From contig NZ_JAIUHG010000036.1 of NCBI RefSeq assembly GCF_020164955.1, positions 1 through 56,534 on the forward strand: a DNA stretch of 56,534 bases, given 5' to 3'. Position numbers and translations under genes: made by a program. The notes beneath the pieces were generated by a model. It ran no database searches and was not told where the DNA came from. It was given only the letters and a program-made list of their open reading frames with translations. Origin of the DNA: Mesorhizobium sp. CA8. Its GTDB lineage: Bacteria > Pseudomonadota > Alphaproteobacteria > Rhizobiales > Rhizobiaceae. Positions 16,130 through 24,749 of this stretch are shown one piece after another. Each line of letters starts with the position of its first letter. Position 1 is the stretch's first letter.

Positions 16130-17965
16130 TCAGTACACCCGCGCCTTCGGCGCGATCTTGGCCAGGCTGATGCCGCCGTCCTTTTCCGCCAGCAACGGCT
16201 CGGTGTGCACCGGCCGATAGGTGAGCGTCACCTTGCCGTCCTCGCTCAAATGGGCAAGCGTATGCTTGCGCCAGTTGGCGTCGTCGCGCTTGTCGAAATC
16301 CTCGCGCGCATGTGCGCCGCGGCTCTCCTTGCGCGCCTCGGCGCCGTAGACCGTGGTGATGGCGTTGGCCATCAGGTTTTCAAGCTCCAGCGTCTCGACG
16401 AGGTCGGAATTCCAGATCATCGAGCGGTCGGTGACCTTGATGTCCTTGAGCTCGCCCCAGAGTTCCGAAACGCGCTTGCAGCCGTTCTCGAGCGATTCCT
16501 GCGTGCGGAACACCGCGGCGTCTTCCTGCATGGCGCGCTGCATCTTCTCCCGGAGCACAGCCGTCGGCGTCGAGCCGTTGGCGTGGCGCAGGCGGTCGAA
16601 GCGCTCCATGATCTTCTCGACCGAAGCTTCGTTGGGCGACGGGATCGCCGACTTGCGGTCGATCACCTGGCCGGCGCGGATGGCCGCCGCGCGGCCGAAC
16701 ACGACGAGGTCGATCAGCGAGTTCGAGCCAAGCCGGTTGGCGCCATGCACCGATGCGCAGCCGGCCTCGCCGACCGCCATCAGGCCCGGCGACACGCGGT
16801 CCGGATTGTCGAAGGTCGGATTGAGCACCTCGCCCCAGTAGTTGGTCGGCACGCCGCCCATATTGTAGTGGACCGTCGGCAGCACCGGGATCGGCTCCTT
16901 GGTGAGGTCGACGCCGGCGAAGATCTTGGCCGATTCCGATATGCCCGGCAGCCTTTCATGCAGCACCGCCGGATCGAGATGGTCGAGATGCAGGAAGATG
17001 TGGTCCTTGTTCTTGCCGACGCCGCGACCCTCGCGGATCTCCAGCGTCATGCAGCGCGAGACCACGTCGCGCGAGGCAAGGTCCTTTGCCGACGGCGCGT
17101 AGCGCTCCATGAAGCGCTCGCCCTCGGAATTGACGAGATAGCCGCCTTCGCCGCGCGCGCCTTCGGTGATCAGGCAGCCGGCGCCGTAAATGCCGGTCGG
17201 ATGGAACTGCACGAACTCCATGTCCTGCAGCGGCAGCCCGGCCCTGGCCGCCATGCCGCCGCCGTCGCCGGTGCAGGTATGCGCCGAGGTGGCGGAGAAA
17301 TAGGCGCGGCCATAGCCGCCCGTCGCCAGCACCACCATCTTGGCCGAGAAGCGGTGGATGGTGCCATCGTCGAGGTTCCAGGCCACCACGCCGGTGCAGG
17401 TGCCGTCCGGCTCCATGATCAGGTCGAGCGCGAAATACTCGATGAAGAACTGCGCATTGTTCTTCAGCGACTGGCCGTAGAGCGTATGCAGGATGGCGTG
17501 GCCGGTGCGGTCGGCGGCCGCGCAGGTGCGCTGCACCGGCGGACCGTCGCCATAATTCATCATATGGCCGCCGAACGGCCGCTGATAGATCTTGCCTTCC
17601 TCGGTGCGCGAGAACGGCACGCCATAATGCTCGAGCTCGTAGACGGCGGCCGGCGCCTCGCGCACCATGTATTCCATAGCGTCGACATCGCCCAGCCAGT
17701 CCGAGCCCTTGACGGTGTCGTACATGTGCCATTGCCAGGAGTCCGGCCCCATGTTCGACAGCGAGGCGGCGATGCCGCCTTGCGCCGCGACGGTGTGCGA
17801 GCGCGTTGGGAAAACCTTGGTGATGCAAGCCGTGCGCAGCCCCTGCTCGGCCATGCCGAGCGTGGCGCGCAGGCCGGCGCCGCCGGCGCCGACGATCACC
17901 ACGTCGAATTTGTGGTCGACGAAAGTGTAGGCGGAAGCCGTGCTGGCTGTATTTGCGTTGGCCAA
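16130..17965 (-). CDS. sdhA: Succinate dehydrogenase flavoprotein subunit
   Basis: Catalytic subunit oxidising succinate to fumarate, 611 aa. N-terminal FAD site FDVVIVGAGGAGLRATLGMAE; the covalent-FAD histidine is in TRSHTVAAQGG; active-site and substrate residues in HPTGIYGAGCLITEGARGEGG and the C-terminal capping domain are all present. The start chosen is TTG at 17965, four bases after sdhD, because GGAGG stands eight bases before it. The frame is open to 18001, but that would overlap sdhD by 32 bases. Confidence 0.96.
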   Translation of the reverse strand: MANANTASTASAYTFVDHKFDVVIVGAGGAGLRATLGMAEQGLRTACITKVFPTRSHTVAAQGGIAASLSNMGPDSWQWHMYDTVKGSDWLGDVDAMEYMVREAPAAVYELEHYGVPFSRTEEGKIYQRPFGGHMMNYGDGPPVQRTCAAADRTGHAILHTLYGQSLKNNAQFFIEYFALDLIMEPDGTCTGVVAWNLDDGTIHRFSAKMVVLATGGYGRAYFSATSAHTCTGDGGGMAARAGLPLQDMEFVQFHPTGIYGAGCLITEGARGEGGYLVNSEGERFMERYAPSAKDLASRDVVSRCMTLEIREGRGVGKNKDHIFLHLDHLDPAVLHERLPGISESAKIFAGVDLTKEPIPVLPTVHYNMGGVPTNYWGEVLNPTFDNPDRVSPGLMAVGEAGCASVHGANRLGSNSLIDLVVFGRAAAIRAGQVIDRKSAIPSPNEASVEKIMERFDRLRHANGSTPTAVLREKMQRAMQEDAAVFRTQESLENGCKRVSELWGELKDIKVTDRSMIWNSDLVETLELENLMANAITTVYGAEARKESRGAHAREDFDKRDDANWRKHTLAHLSEDGKVTLTYRPVHTEPLLAEKDGGISLAKIAPKARVY

Positions 17966-17969
17966 GACG

Positions 17970-18365
17970 TCAGCCTCCGAATGCGAGTTTGAGCAGGGCA
18001 AATAGCGAAGCGACGCCGACTGCCACGCAGAAGAACGTGTTGAGCGCGATCAGCGCCAGCTTCATGCCCTCGCCATGCACGTAATCCTCGATGATCACCT
18101 GCATGCCGATGCGCATGTGGTAGAGAGGCGAGATCAGCACCAGCCCGAGCATGACCACCACGAACGGGTTCGCAAGCGCCGCCCGCACATCCGCGTAGTC
18201 ATGGCCGTTGACCGCGATCAGGAAGCCGACGAAGAACAGGATCAAAGGAATATTGGCGATGGCGGTCAGCCGCTGCCGCCAGAAATGCCCGGTGCCCTCG
18301 CGCGCCGAACCGAGGCCGCGGACTCTCGCCAGCGGCGTGCGCATGTCCGAATTGTTGGCGGCCAT
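17970..18365 (-). CDS. sdhD: Succinate dehydrogenase membrane anchor subunit
   Basis: Hydrophobic anchor of complex II, 131 aa with three membrane segments. The haem/quinone region is HMRIGMQVIIEDYVHGEGMK, where the first histidine is the expected axial haem ligand. Its ATG overlaps the sdhC stop by one base (TGATG). Confidence 0.94.
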   Translation of the reverse strand: MAANNSDMRTPLARVRGLGSAREGTGHFWRQRLTAIANIPLILFFVGFLIAVNGHDYADVRAALANPFVVVMLGLVLISPLYHMRIGMQVIIEDYVHGEGMKLALIALNTFFCVAVGVASLFALLKLAFGG

Positions 18366-18787
18366 CAGAATGCTCCCCGCGCCATATAGCCGGCGATCCA
18401 GATCAGAAGCGTGAGCACGATCGAACCGGCGAGCGTCGCCCAGGCGATCCTGGACGCGGTGTGTTTTTCCAGTCCTGCGCCGGTGTCCCAGATAAGATGG
18501 CGCAGCCCGCCCAGCATGTGGTGCATCAGCGCCCAGGTGTAGCCGAACAGAACCAGCCTGCCGAGCCAGGAGCCGAAGGCCCAGTTGACCCAGTCGAAGG
18601 CGGGCTGCGAGCTCGCAGCGGCGATCAGCCACGCTGCCACCAGCAGCGTTCCGAAATAAAGCGCGCCGCCGGTGATGCGATGGATGATCGACATCGTCAT
18701 CGTGATCGGCGGCCGGTAGATCGTCAGATGCGGCGAGAGCGGCCGTTCACGTCTGGCAACTGTGTGGGTGGCTGGTGATTTGCTCAT
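18365..18787 (-). CDS. sdhC: Succinate dehydrogenase cytochrome b556 subunit
   Basis: Haem-binding membrane subunit, 140 aa with three membrane helices. Signatures RPLSPHLTIYRPPITMTMSI HRITG and WALMHHMLGGLRHLIWD, the latter with the haem histidine. GGGGGAG precedes ATG 18787. It opens the operon. The upstream gap (18788-19154) holds the A/T-rich promoter region and copy 3 of the structured element. Confidence 0.95.
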   Translation of the reverse strand: MSKSPATHTVARRERPLSPHLTIYRPPITMTMSIIHRITGGALYFGTLLVAAWLIAAASSQPAFDWVNWAFGSWLGRLVLFGYTWALMHHMLGGLRHLIWDTGAGLEKHTASRIAWATLAGSIVLTLLIWIAGYMARGAF

Positions 18788-19018
18788 GGCTCCCCCAGAT
18801 CGGCATCCTGGAGCCGCGATGGGAATGCGGCCTTTGCCGCCCTCATATATGGCTCCGGACAGCCGGTTTCTAATGCGCTTTTTGCACCGCGTCAAAGCCG
18901 GAAAATCGTTTTGGAAACATCATTTAGTCTGACAAATTGGCCTTGGCGCGCTTCAATCGATTAGCGGCTGTTTCGACGCCGGCGCAGCATTCGTTGCAGT
19001 GCAACAAGATCGCGCGCC

Positions 19019-19153
19019 GGGTGGGTTGAGATTCAGGTCAGGCCGAGCCGAAAACGACAGGTTCCGAGAACCGGAGCGGAGCGGGTACGTGAGCACCGGA
19101 GCCACAGGAAGCTGCCGTTTGCAGGCCGGCCTCACCTGAAGATCAGCCCACCC
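19019..19153 (-). repeat. Structured 3'-UTR element, copy 3
   Basis: Closing arms GGGTGGGTTGA and TCAGCCCACCC differ from copies 1 and 2 but pair with each other (one wobble). The inner GATTCAGGTCAGGCCG/CGGCCTCACCTGAA arms are kept. The central CGTAC hairpin has been shortened (GCGGGTACGTGAGC). On the minus strand it starts one base after the TAG of the lipoprotein gene. Confidence 0.85.
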
Positions 19154-19154
19154 G

Positions 19155-19676
19155 CTATCTCCGACAAGTCTGCGGGGTGGACCCTCTCTTCATCACCAGC
19201 GCTTCGCGTCCGTCGATCACGATTGCGTCATGCGTCGCCGCTTCCTGGTAACGGCTGCTCTGGTTGGCGGGCGAGGCCGCGAATTCCTCGGTCGAGCCAT
19301 CGGGGCGGACCACGCGCAACGACGAGCCGAGATTCTGGATGGTGATCATGCCGCCATTGCCGCATCTGTAGCTGGCCGTGCCTACGCCGGATCGCGGCAC
19401 GGTAAGGTCGGTGACGATCTTGGTCGCGGGCGCAGGCGTCTTGGCCGTCGCAGGTGCCGGCGCGGTTGTCGCTGTCGGGGCCGGTGCAGGTATCGGGGGC
19501 GTTGCAGCTGCCGTTCGCGCCACGGGTGCGGCGGAGGGCGAGGCCGAAGCAGGCGAAGCGGCGGTCGGCGGAGCGGCATTCGCCGCCTTCGGCGCGCCGT
19601 CCTGCGGCACGCAGGCCGCAGCCGCAAGAAGCAGCGGGATGGTGATCGACACCCGAACCATGTGGCCAAAGCTCAT
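19155..19676 (-). CDS. Lipoprotein with MliC-like C-terminal domain
   Basis: A 173-aa predicted lipoprotein: signal MSFGHMVRVSITIPLLLAAAAC, with the lipobox LLAAAAC. A long Ala/Pro/Thr-rich linker follows, then a C-terminal domain (YRCGNGGMITIQNLGSSLRV ... EALVMKRGSTPQTC) resembling MliC, the lysozyme inhibitor fold. Two cysteines could give the conserved disulfide. Start 19676 has AAAGGG upstream; an earlier in-frame start at 19700 is poorer. Probably outer-membrane periplasmic side. The domain call is moderate. Confidence 0.82.
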   Translation of the reverse strand: MSFGHMVRVSITIPLLLAAAACVPQDGAPKAANAAPPTAASPASASPSAAPVARTAAATPPIPAPAPTATTAPAPATAKTPAPATKIVTDLTVPRSGVGTASYRCGNGGMITIQNLGSSLRVVRPDGSTEEFAASPANQSSRYQEAATHDAIVIDGREALVMKRGSTPQTCRR

Positions 19677-19705
19677 GCGCTGCCCTTTCGTGTGCGGCAC
19701 GCTAC

Positions 19706-19794
19706 AGCAATTCCAGGAAAAGTGTGAACGGTTGGGTTGGGCGCTTTCGCTCTAGCCTTCCGTCAGGAATTGCGTCGAAACAAAGAGAGAGGCG
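19706..19794. repeat. GCAATTCC...GGAATTGC palindromic repeat, long form
   Basis: Second long-form copy, GCAATTCCAGGAAAAGTGTG ... CGTCAGGAATTGCGTC, then AAACAAAGAGAGAGGCGG. The inner extra hairpin is present as at 1453. It stands 30 bases upstream of the lipoprotein start, in the gap 19677-20035. Confidence 0.85.
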
Positions 19795-19963
19795 GTTGCC
19801 TTTCCGTGAAACGGTGGACCGCTGTAGCCACGCGGCGCCGCAAGATCAAGTTGACCCGGAGTCAGCCCTGCGCCACGCCGCCCCGCCGCCGGGAAAGCCC
19901 GCCCTCGAATTAACCATGTTCCTTAAGAAGCGACGCCGAAAACCTCCCGCCTCTTAACAAAGG

Positions 19964-19978
19964 TTAAGAAAAGGTTAA
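19964..19978. promoter_or_regulatory. Candidate CtrA-binding site upstream of a small exported gene
   Basis: The minus strand reads TTAA-CCTTTTC-TTAAC, an exact TTAA-N7-TTAAC match. A further TTAA (19954) lies just upstream, giving three TTAA half-sites in about 25 bases. The box is 58 bases before the ATG at 20036. Confidence 0.6.
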
Positions 19979-20035
19979 TTTCCGATTCGAACCGGAATCA
20001 GGCGCGATCCGTCGCGCCGATCAAGGGAGAGCGAC

Positions 20036-20389
20036 ATGCGTTCGAATTCAGTGCGGGCAGGCGTTGCCGCCGCGGCGTTCGCGGGGCTGGTGACGGCAAT
20101 CGCCGCGCCGGCGGAAGCCGGCTTGCGCCACCATGACCGTGTCTATGCCGATTCCTTCGGCAATCTCGTCATCGACAGCGCCGCCGGCTACAAGCGCATC
20201 ATCGTCGGCGAAGGCAAGCTCGCGAAGGAATTTTCCGAATACACCGGCGGCCAGCCGGGTGTGACCTATGACGATGCGGACGAGGCCAGCGCGCCCGGCT
20301 GCTACCAGCCGCCGGTGCTGGTCAAGGGGCGCTCCTATATGTACGGGCTTTCCGACGGCGAGATGCCCAATCTCAACCCTTGCCGTTGA
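20036..20389 (+). CDS. Small exported protein of unknown function
   Basis: A 117-aa protein with signal peptide MRSNSVRAGVAAAAFAGLVT and probable cleavage after AEA. The mature part has YADSFGNLVIDSAAGYKRII and two C-terminal cysteines (PGCYQPP and NLNPCR) that could pair. AGGGAGA precedes the ATG. No family recognised; presumed periplasmic. A CtrA-type box 58 bases upstream suggests cell-cycle timing. Confidence 0.8.
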   Translation: MRSNSVRAGVAAAAFAGLVTAIAAPAEAGLRHHDRVYADSFGNLVIDSAAGYKRIIVGEGKLAKEFSEYTGGQPGVTYDDADEASAPGCYQPPVLVKGRSYMYGLSDGEMPNLNPCR

Positions 20390-20556
20390 CGACCGTCGGC
20401 GTTTGGCGCCGCCGCAGCGCGCCTGACACGCGCCTGGTGTCATGGGGACGGCAACCGCGCGGCACCCCAGCAGCCTCGCGACAACAAGGTTGATCATCAG
20501 GCTGAAGTCGGCGCTACCCACATCCTCCTTCGTCGGACGTTCCGCGTCAGACCGCC

Positions 20557-21753
20557 TCAGCCGACGGCGAGCGGCTCGGCAGCGAAGGCGGTTTCAGGTC
20601 TCTCATAGGAAAGCCGCACGCTGTCCCGGCCGTTCTTCTTGGCCTTGTAGAGCGCCTCGTCGGCGCGCCGCATCAGCGGCATCAGCCCTTCCCTGCCGGA
20701 GCGGGCGGCGACGCCGAAGCTCGCGGTCACCCTGACGCCGGGCGGCAGGCTCTCGATCGCGCCGGCCGAATAGAAGGCGCGGATCGCTTCGGCAAAGAGC
20801 CTTGCCGCCCCCAGGTCGCTGAGCGGCAGAAGCACGGCGAACTCTTCGCCGCCGATGCGGCCGGCGGCCCCGCGCGCGCCGGTGGCGGAGCGCAGCTTGG
20901 CGGCGAAGTCGGCGATCACCCGGTCGCCGGCCTCATGCCCATGCTGGTCGTTCAGCGCCTTGAAGTGATCGAGATCGGCAAGCACCAGCGCGACGGGAAA
21001 GCCGGCCTTGCCGCACTGGTCGAGCAAGAGGGTCGCCCTCTCCTCGAAGCCGCGGCGGTTGAGGATGCCGGAGAGCGGGTCGGTATGGGTCTCGGCCTTC
21101 AAGGTCTTCATCACGTCGAGCGCCGCCGCCGTGAACAGGCTAAGCGCGATCAGCAGCGACAAAAGCGCGTGCGAAAGCAGCGCCGTCGTCCAGTAGGACG
21201 AGCCGTAGAAGCCGTCATAGCCGGGGAACGGCCCGTGCGCGATGACGACGATCAGCGTGCGCGCAATGAAGTTCAGCCCGGAAAGCAGCGACAGCGCGAG
21301 CAGGATCTTTTCGGTCGGACCGTTGCGGCGCACCGTTCTCAGTTCCGCGGCGACCAGCAGGCTGAGCGCGCCGAAACCGAAATTCATGACAAGCACGCGC
21401 CAGGTGAGGTCCGGCTGGACGAACATGAACCAGATGAAGGCGGCGAGCCCGCCTCCGGTCATGATTGCGATAGCGACATAGGGCACGCGCCGCCCGTAGC
21501 GCGCGATGATCGCGCTCGAGAGGCAGCAGGCCGCGATCGTGAAGCAGATGTTGGAAACGAGCTTGGTCAGCGCCACGCCGATCGGAAGCGTGAAATATTG
21601 CAGCAGGAAACCCGGCGCCGACAGGCAGTAGCTCGCGCCAAGCGCGGCCAGATAGGGTCGATGGCCCTGATAGGACCACAGCACGAGAAACGCAGCGCCG
21701 AGCGCCAGCGCTATCGTCGGATTGAGCAGCGCTATGAGCAGACCGGTGTCCAA
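20557..21753 (-). CDS. Membrane diguanylate cyclase (GGDEF)
   Basis: A 398-aa protein that should make cyclic-di-GMP from two GTP. The N-terminal half has about seven membrane helices and no recognised sensor name. The C-terminal GGDEF domain starts near TDPLSGILNRRGFEE; its active site reads RIGGEEF (about residues 298-303), an active variant. Inhibitory RxxD is not obvious upstream of it. No EAL domain. The start is a TTG with no clear ribosome site, so the first residues are uncertain. Confidence 0.9.
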   Translation of the reverse strand: MDTGLLIALLNPTIALALGAAFLVLWSYQGHRPYLAALGASYCLSAPGFLLQYFTLPIGVALTKLVSNICFTIAACCLSSAIIARYGRRVPYVAIAIMTGGGLAAFIWFMFVQPDLTWRVLVMNFGFGALSLLVAAELRTVRRNGPTEKILLALSLLSGLNFIARTLIVVIAHGPFPGYDGFYGSSYWTTALLSHALLSLLIALSLFTAAALDVMKTLKAETHTDPLSGILNRRGFEERATLLLDQCGKAGFPVALVLADLDHFKALNDQHGHEAGDRVIADFAAKLRSATGARGAAGRIGGEEFAVLLPLSDLGAARLFAEAIRAFYSAGAIESLPPGVRVTASFGVAARSGREGLMPLMRRADEALYKAKKNGRDSVRLSYERPETAFAAEPLAVG

Positions 21754-21913
21754 AGGACTGCGACTTTTCCCAACTTACCCAGCGGGAGATACTAGGACGC
21801 AAGCCCAAACAAGCGGTTAAGTCTCGATAGATACATCGCATGCCTCGCGGAACCGGCCTGCTGGTGCGGCGTTGTCCGGCCAGACAGGAGACGCCAGACG
21901 GGAGACGATCGAG

Positions 21914-22219
21914 ATGGCGGGCACGATCACTTTGACGAACCACGATGAAATCCGCTCCTGGGCGGCGGCGCGCGCCGGCTTCCCGGCCATCGTCGACGTC
22001 TCGCCCGAGGCGGGAACGCAGCCCATGCTGCGGCTGGTTTTTGGGCAGCAGGCCTATGAAGACACCGACCGCCCGGAGCGTCCGATCAACGCCGGCGGCT
22101 ACGAGCTCGTGGAGTGGGACGAGTGGTTCAGGATTTTCGACGAGCGGCAGTTGGCCTTGGTCGTCGCCGCCGACGAGCCCGGCCGGCGCGAGGAGTTTCA
22201 CGAGATCATTCGCAGATAG
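21914..22219 (+). CDS. Conserved-type hypothetical protein
   Basis: A 101-aa acidic cytosolic protein: TNHDEIRSWAAARAGFPAIV, then GYELVEWDEWFRIFDERQLALVV. GGAG lies nine bases before ATG 21914. No domain recognised. It converges with leuC over a shared terminator and is divergent from the GGDEF gene. Confidence 0.72.
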   Translation: MAGTITLTNHDEIRSWAAARAGFPAIVDVSPEAGTQPMLRLVFGQQAYEDTDRPERPINAGGYELVEWDEWFRIFDERQLALVVAADEPGRREEFHEIIRR

Positions 22220-22232
22220 AGCGCTGAAAGCA

Positions 22233-22264
22233 AAAGGCCCGGACGTCCTGTCCGAGCCTTTGTT
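22233..22264. terminator. Bidirectional terminator between the 21914 gene and leuC
   Basis: AAAGGCCCGGAC-GTCCT-GTCCGAGCCTTT, a 12-bp stem with one mismatch and T-rich tracts on both sides. It serves the plus-strand gene and leuC. Confidence 0.85.
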
Positions 22265-22282
22265 GAGAGACGCAGTCGGCTG

Positions 22283-23692
22283 TTACTTCCAGTCGCGGAT
22301 GTCGACGAAATGACCGGCGATCGCGGCGGCCGCCGCCATGGCCGGCGACACCAGATGGGTGCGGCCCTTGAAGCCCTGCCGGCCCTCGAAATTGCGGTTC
22401 GAGGTCGAAGCGCAGCGTTCATGCGGCTTCAGCCGGTCGTCATTCATGGCCAGGCACATCGAGCAGCCAGGTTCGCGCCAGTCGAAGCCGGCGGCGACGA
22501 AGATCTTGTCGAGCCCTTCGGCCTCCGCCTGTTCCTTGACCAGGCCCGAGCCCGGCACGATCATGGCGTTGACGCGCGGATTGACCTTCTTGCCCTCGAC
22601 CACCTTGGCGGCGGCGCGCAGGTCCTCGATGCGGCCATTGGTGCAGGAGCCGATGAAGACGCGGTCGAGCGCGATGTCGGTGATCTTGGTTCCAGGCGTC
22701 AGCCCCATATAGTCGAGCGCCCGGATCTTCGAGGTACGCTTGTTTTCGTCCGCAATCTCTTGCGGATCGGGCACGATGCCCTGCACCGAGACGACGTCCT
22801 CGGGCGAGGAGCCCCAGGAGACGATCGGCGGCAGTTTTTGCGCGTCGAGCACGACGACCTTGTCGAAATGCGCGCCTTCGTCGGACTGCAGCGTCTTCCA
22901 ATAGGCGAGCGCTGCATCCCAGGCGGCGCCCTTCGGGGCGCGCGGCTTGTCCTTGACATAGGCGAAGGTCGTCTCGTCCGGCGCGATCAGGCCGGCGCGG
23001 GCACCGCCTTCGATCGACATGTTGCAGATCGTCATGCGGCCTTCCATCGACAGCGAGCGGATCGCCTCACCCGCATATTCGATGACATAGCCGGTGCCGC
23101 CCGCCGTGCCGATCTCGCCGATGATGGCGAGGATGATGTCCTTGGCGGTGACGCCTTCCGGCAGCTGGCCGTCGACGCGCACCAGCATGTTCTTGGCCTT
23201 GCGCTGGATCAGCGTTTGCGTGGCCAGCACATGCTCGACCTCAGACGTGCCGATGCCATGCGCCAATGCGCCGAACGCGCCATGCGTGGAGGTGTGGCTG
23301 TCGCCGCAGACGATGGTCATGCCCGGCAGCGTGAAGCCTTGCTCCGGCCCGATGATGTGGACGATGCCCTGGCGGATATCGTTCTCGGAATAATATTCGA
23401 TGCCGAAATCCTTGGCATTCTTGGCCAGCGCCTCGACCTGGATGCGGCTCTCCTCGTTCTTGATGCCGAACTTGCGCTCGGGCGAGGTCGGCACGTTGTG
23501 GTCGACCACGGCCAGCGTCTTTTCCGGATGGCGGACCTTGCGGTTGCTCATGCGCAGGCCCTCGAAGGCCTGCGGGCTGGTGACCTCGTGCACGAGGTGG
23601 CGGTCGATATAGAGCAGGCAGGTGCCGTCGTCCTGACGGTCGACCGTGTGGTCGTCGAAGATCTTGTCGTAGAGGGTGCGCGGTGCGCTCAT
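22283..23692 (-). CDS. leuC: 3-isopropylmalate dehydratase large subunit
   Basis: Isomerises 2- to 3-isopropylmalate in leucine synthesis, 469 aa, full length. The 4Fe-4S ligands are visible: a Cys in FIGSCTNGRIEDL and the pair in EPGCSMCLAMN. The substrate region GDSHTSTHGAFGALAHGIGT is intact. The start at 23692 matches MSAPRTLYDKIFDDHTV; earlier in-frame starts give non-homologous sequence. leuD is not in the window. The 285-base leader contains a small CGCCGG-ATTG-CCGGCG hairpin followed by TCCTTTT (about 23730), which could be a weak attenuator. Confidence 0.97.
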   Translation of the reverse strand: MSAPRTLYDKIFDDHTVDRQDDGTCLLYIDRHLVHEVTSPQAFEGLRMSNRKVRHPEKTLAVVDHNVPTSPERKFGIKNEESRIQVEALAKNAKDFGIEYYSENDIRQGIVHIIGPEQGFTLPGMTIVCGDSHTSTHGAFGALAHGIGTSEVEHVLATQTLIQRKAKNMLVRVDGQLPEGVTAKDIILAIIGEIGTAGGTGYVIEYAGEAIRSLSMEGRMTICNMSIEGGARAGLIAPDETTFAYVKDKPRAPKGAAWDAALAYWKTLQSDEGAHFDKVVVLDAQKLPPIVSWGSSPEDVVSVQGIVPDPQEIADENKRTSKIRALDYMGLTPGTKITDIALDRVFIGSCTNGRIEDLRAAAKVVEGKKVNPRVNAMIVPGSGLVKEQAEAEGLDKIFVAAGFDWREPGCSMCLAMNDDRLKPHERCASTSNRNFEGRQGFKGRTHLVSPAMAAAAAIAGHFVDIRDWK

Positions 23693-23938
23693 GTGCGTAA
23701 ATCCGTCGATATGAGAATGGGAAAAGGACGCCGGCAATCCGGCGCGACGACTGCGATCGGTCGGTTCAGCGAAGTCGGCTGGTGAGCGCGCCGCAGACCC
23801 GCGCGGAAAAGCGCGACGGCAGGCGCTTTCTGTCCTGCAGCACGAAACCCTTATAGGCCGGATCGCTGAAAAGCTTTTCCATGGCGCGGTAGATAGCAAT
23901 GTTTTGGCTTTTCGGCAATTAGCGGCCGGAACCTGGTT

Positions 23939-23963
23939 CCTCGCCCCACGAAGTGGGGAGAGG
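23939..23963. repeat. CCTCGCCCCAC/GTGGGGAGAGG hairpin
   Basis: Near-perfect stem with a short GAA loop, starting 15 bases past the methyltransferase stop on its strand. It belongs to the rhizobial CCTCTCCCC repeat family. There is no T-run. Confidence 0.7.
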
Positions 23964-23977
23964 TGGCCCAAGCTTAT

Positions 23978-24628
23978 TCAAACCACCTCGAACACAAACG
24001 TCTTCACCAGCGCTTCCGGATCGCCGATGGCATAGCAGCGGAACCACGGGCTCTCCTCGACCAGGCGCCATTTCCTCACCTCTGACAGCTCGTCGAACAC
24101 TGCCTGGAAGCCGCCGCTCTCGAAAACCTGGTCGCGCACGGTGAAGATGGCGTGGCCGCCGCTCTTGGTGATGCGCACCAGTTCGCGCAGGCCGGAAGCC
24201 GGCGCGTGGCCGATGGTGAAGACGCCGGTCGAGAAGAAGGCGCGGAAATGCCGGTCGGGCCAGGGTAGCGGGCCGCCGAGCATCGCCTTCTTCAGCTCGC
24301 TATAGGCCGGCTTGCCATTGGCCTGGCGGCTGCCGGCGATCTTCAGCATGTCGTCCGAGAGGTCGAGCCCGGCTATATCGCCATAGCCCAAAGCCTTCAG
24401 CGACGACCCCGACAGGCCGGTGCCGCAGCCGGCGTCGAGCAACGGACCTTCGCCCACCGGCACGTGCCGCGCCACCCAGGCGGTGATGAGGAAAGGCAAA
24501 AGGTAGCCCAGCGAGGCGGTCTCGCTGTCGTAAGTCGCCGCCCAGTCGGCATAGGCCTTTGCGAGCCCTTCCGGCGAGTCGGCCGAATAGACGGAATCCA
24601 GCGCCGCATTGGCTTTGTCGAAATTCAT
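23978..24628 (-). CDS. Class I SAM-dependent methyltransferase
   Basis: A 216-aa Rossmann-fold methyltransferase. Motif I is LLDAGCGTGLSGSSL, followed by IAGLDLSDDMLKIA (motif II), DRHFRAFFSTGVF and a LRELVRITKSGGHAIF segment (post-motif II). The substrate is not deducible; the layout resembles Williams-Beuren-syndrome-27-type methyltransferases. GGAGGAG stands before ATG 24628. Downstream of the ABC permease on the same strand. Confidence 0.9.
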   Translation of the reverse strand: MNFDKANAALDSVYSADSPEGLAKAYADWAATYDSETASLGYLLPFLITAWVARHVPVGEGPLLDAGCGTGLSGSSLKALGYGDIAGLDLSDDMLKIAGSRQANGKPAYSELKKAMLGGPLPWPDRHFRAFFSTGVFTIGHAPASGLRELVRITKSGGHAIFTVRDQVFESGGFQAVFDELSEVRKWRLVEESPWFRCYAIGDPEALVKTFVFEVV

Positions 24629-24663
24629 GGGCGTCTCCTCCGCCGGATGCACATGACCCAAGC

Positions 24664-24727
24664 TAGAGCAATTCCAGGAAAAGTGGGAACCGGTTTTCCG
24701 TCCGGAATTGCGTCAAAAACGAAGAGG
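24664..24727. repeat. GCAATTCC...GGAATTGC palindromic repeat, short form
   Basis: GCAATTCCAGGAAAAGTGGG...TTTTCCGTCCGGAATTGC, then GTCAAAAACGAAGAGGCAG. It lacks the inner hairpin of the long forms. It sits between the permease stop and the methyltransferase start. Confidence 0.88.
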
Positions 24728-24749
24728 CAGCGCGGACTTTTGCTGCCGG

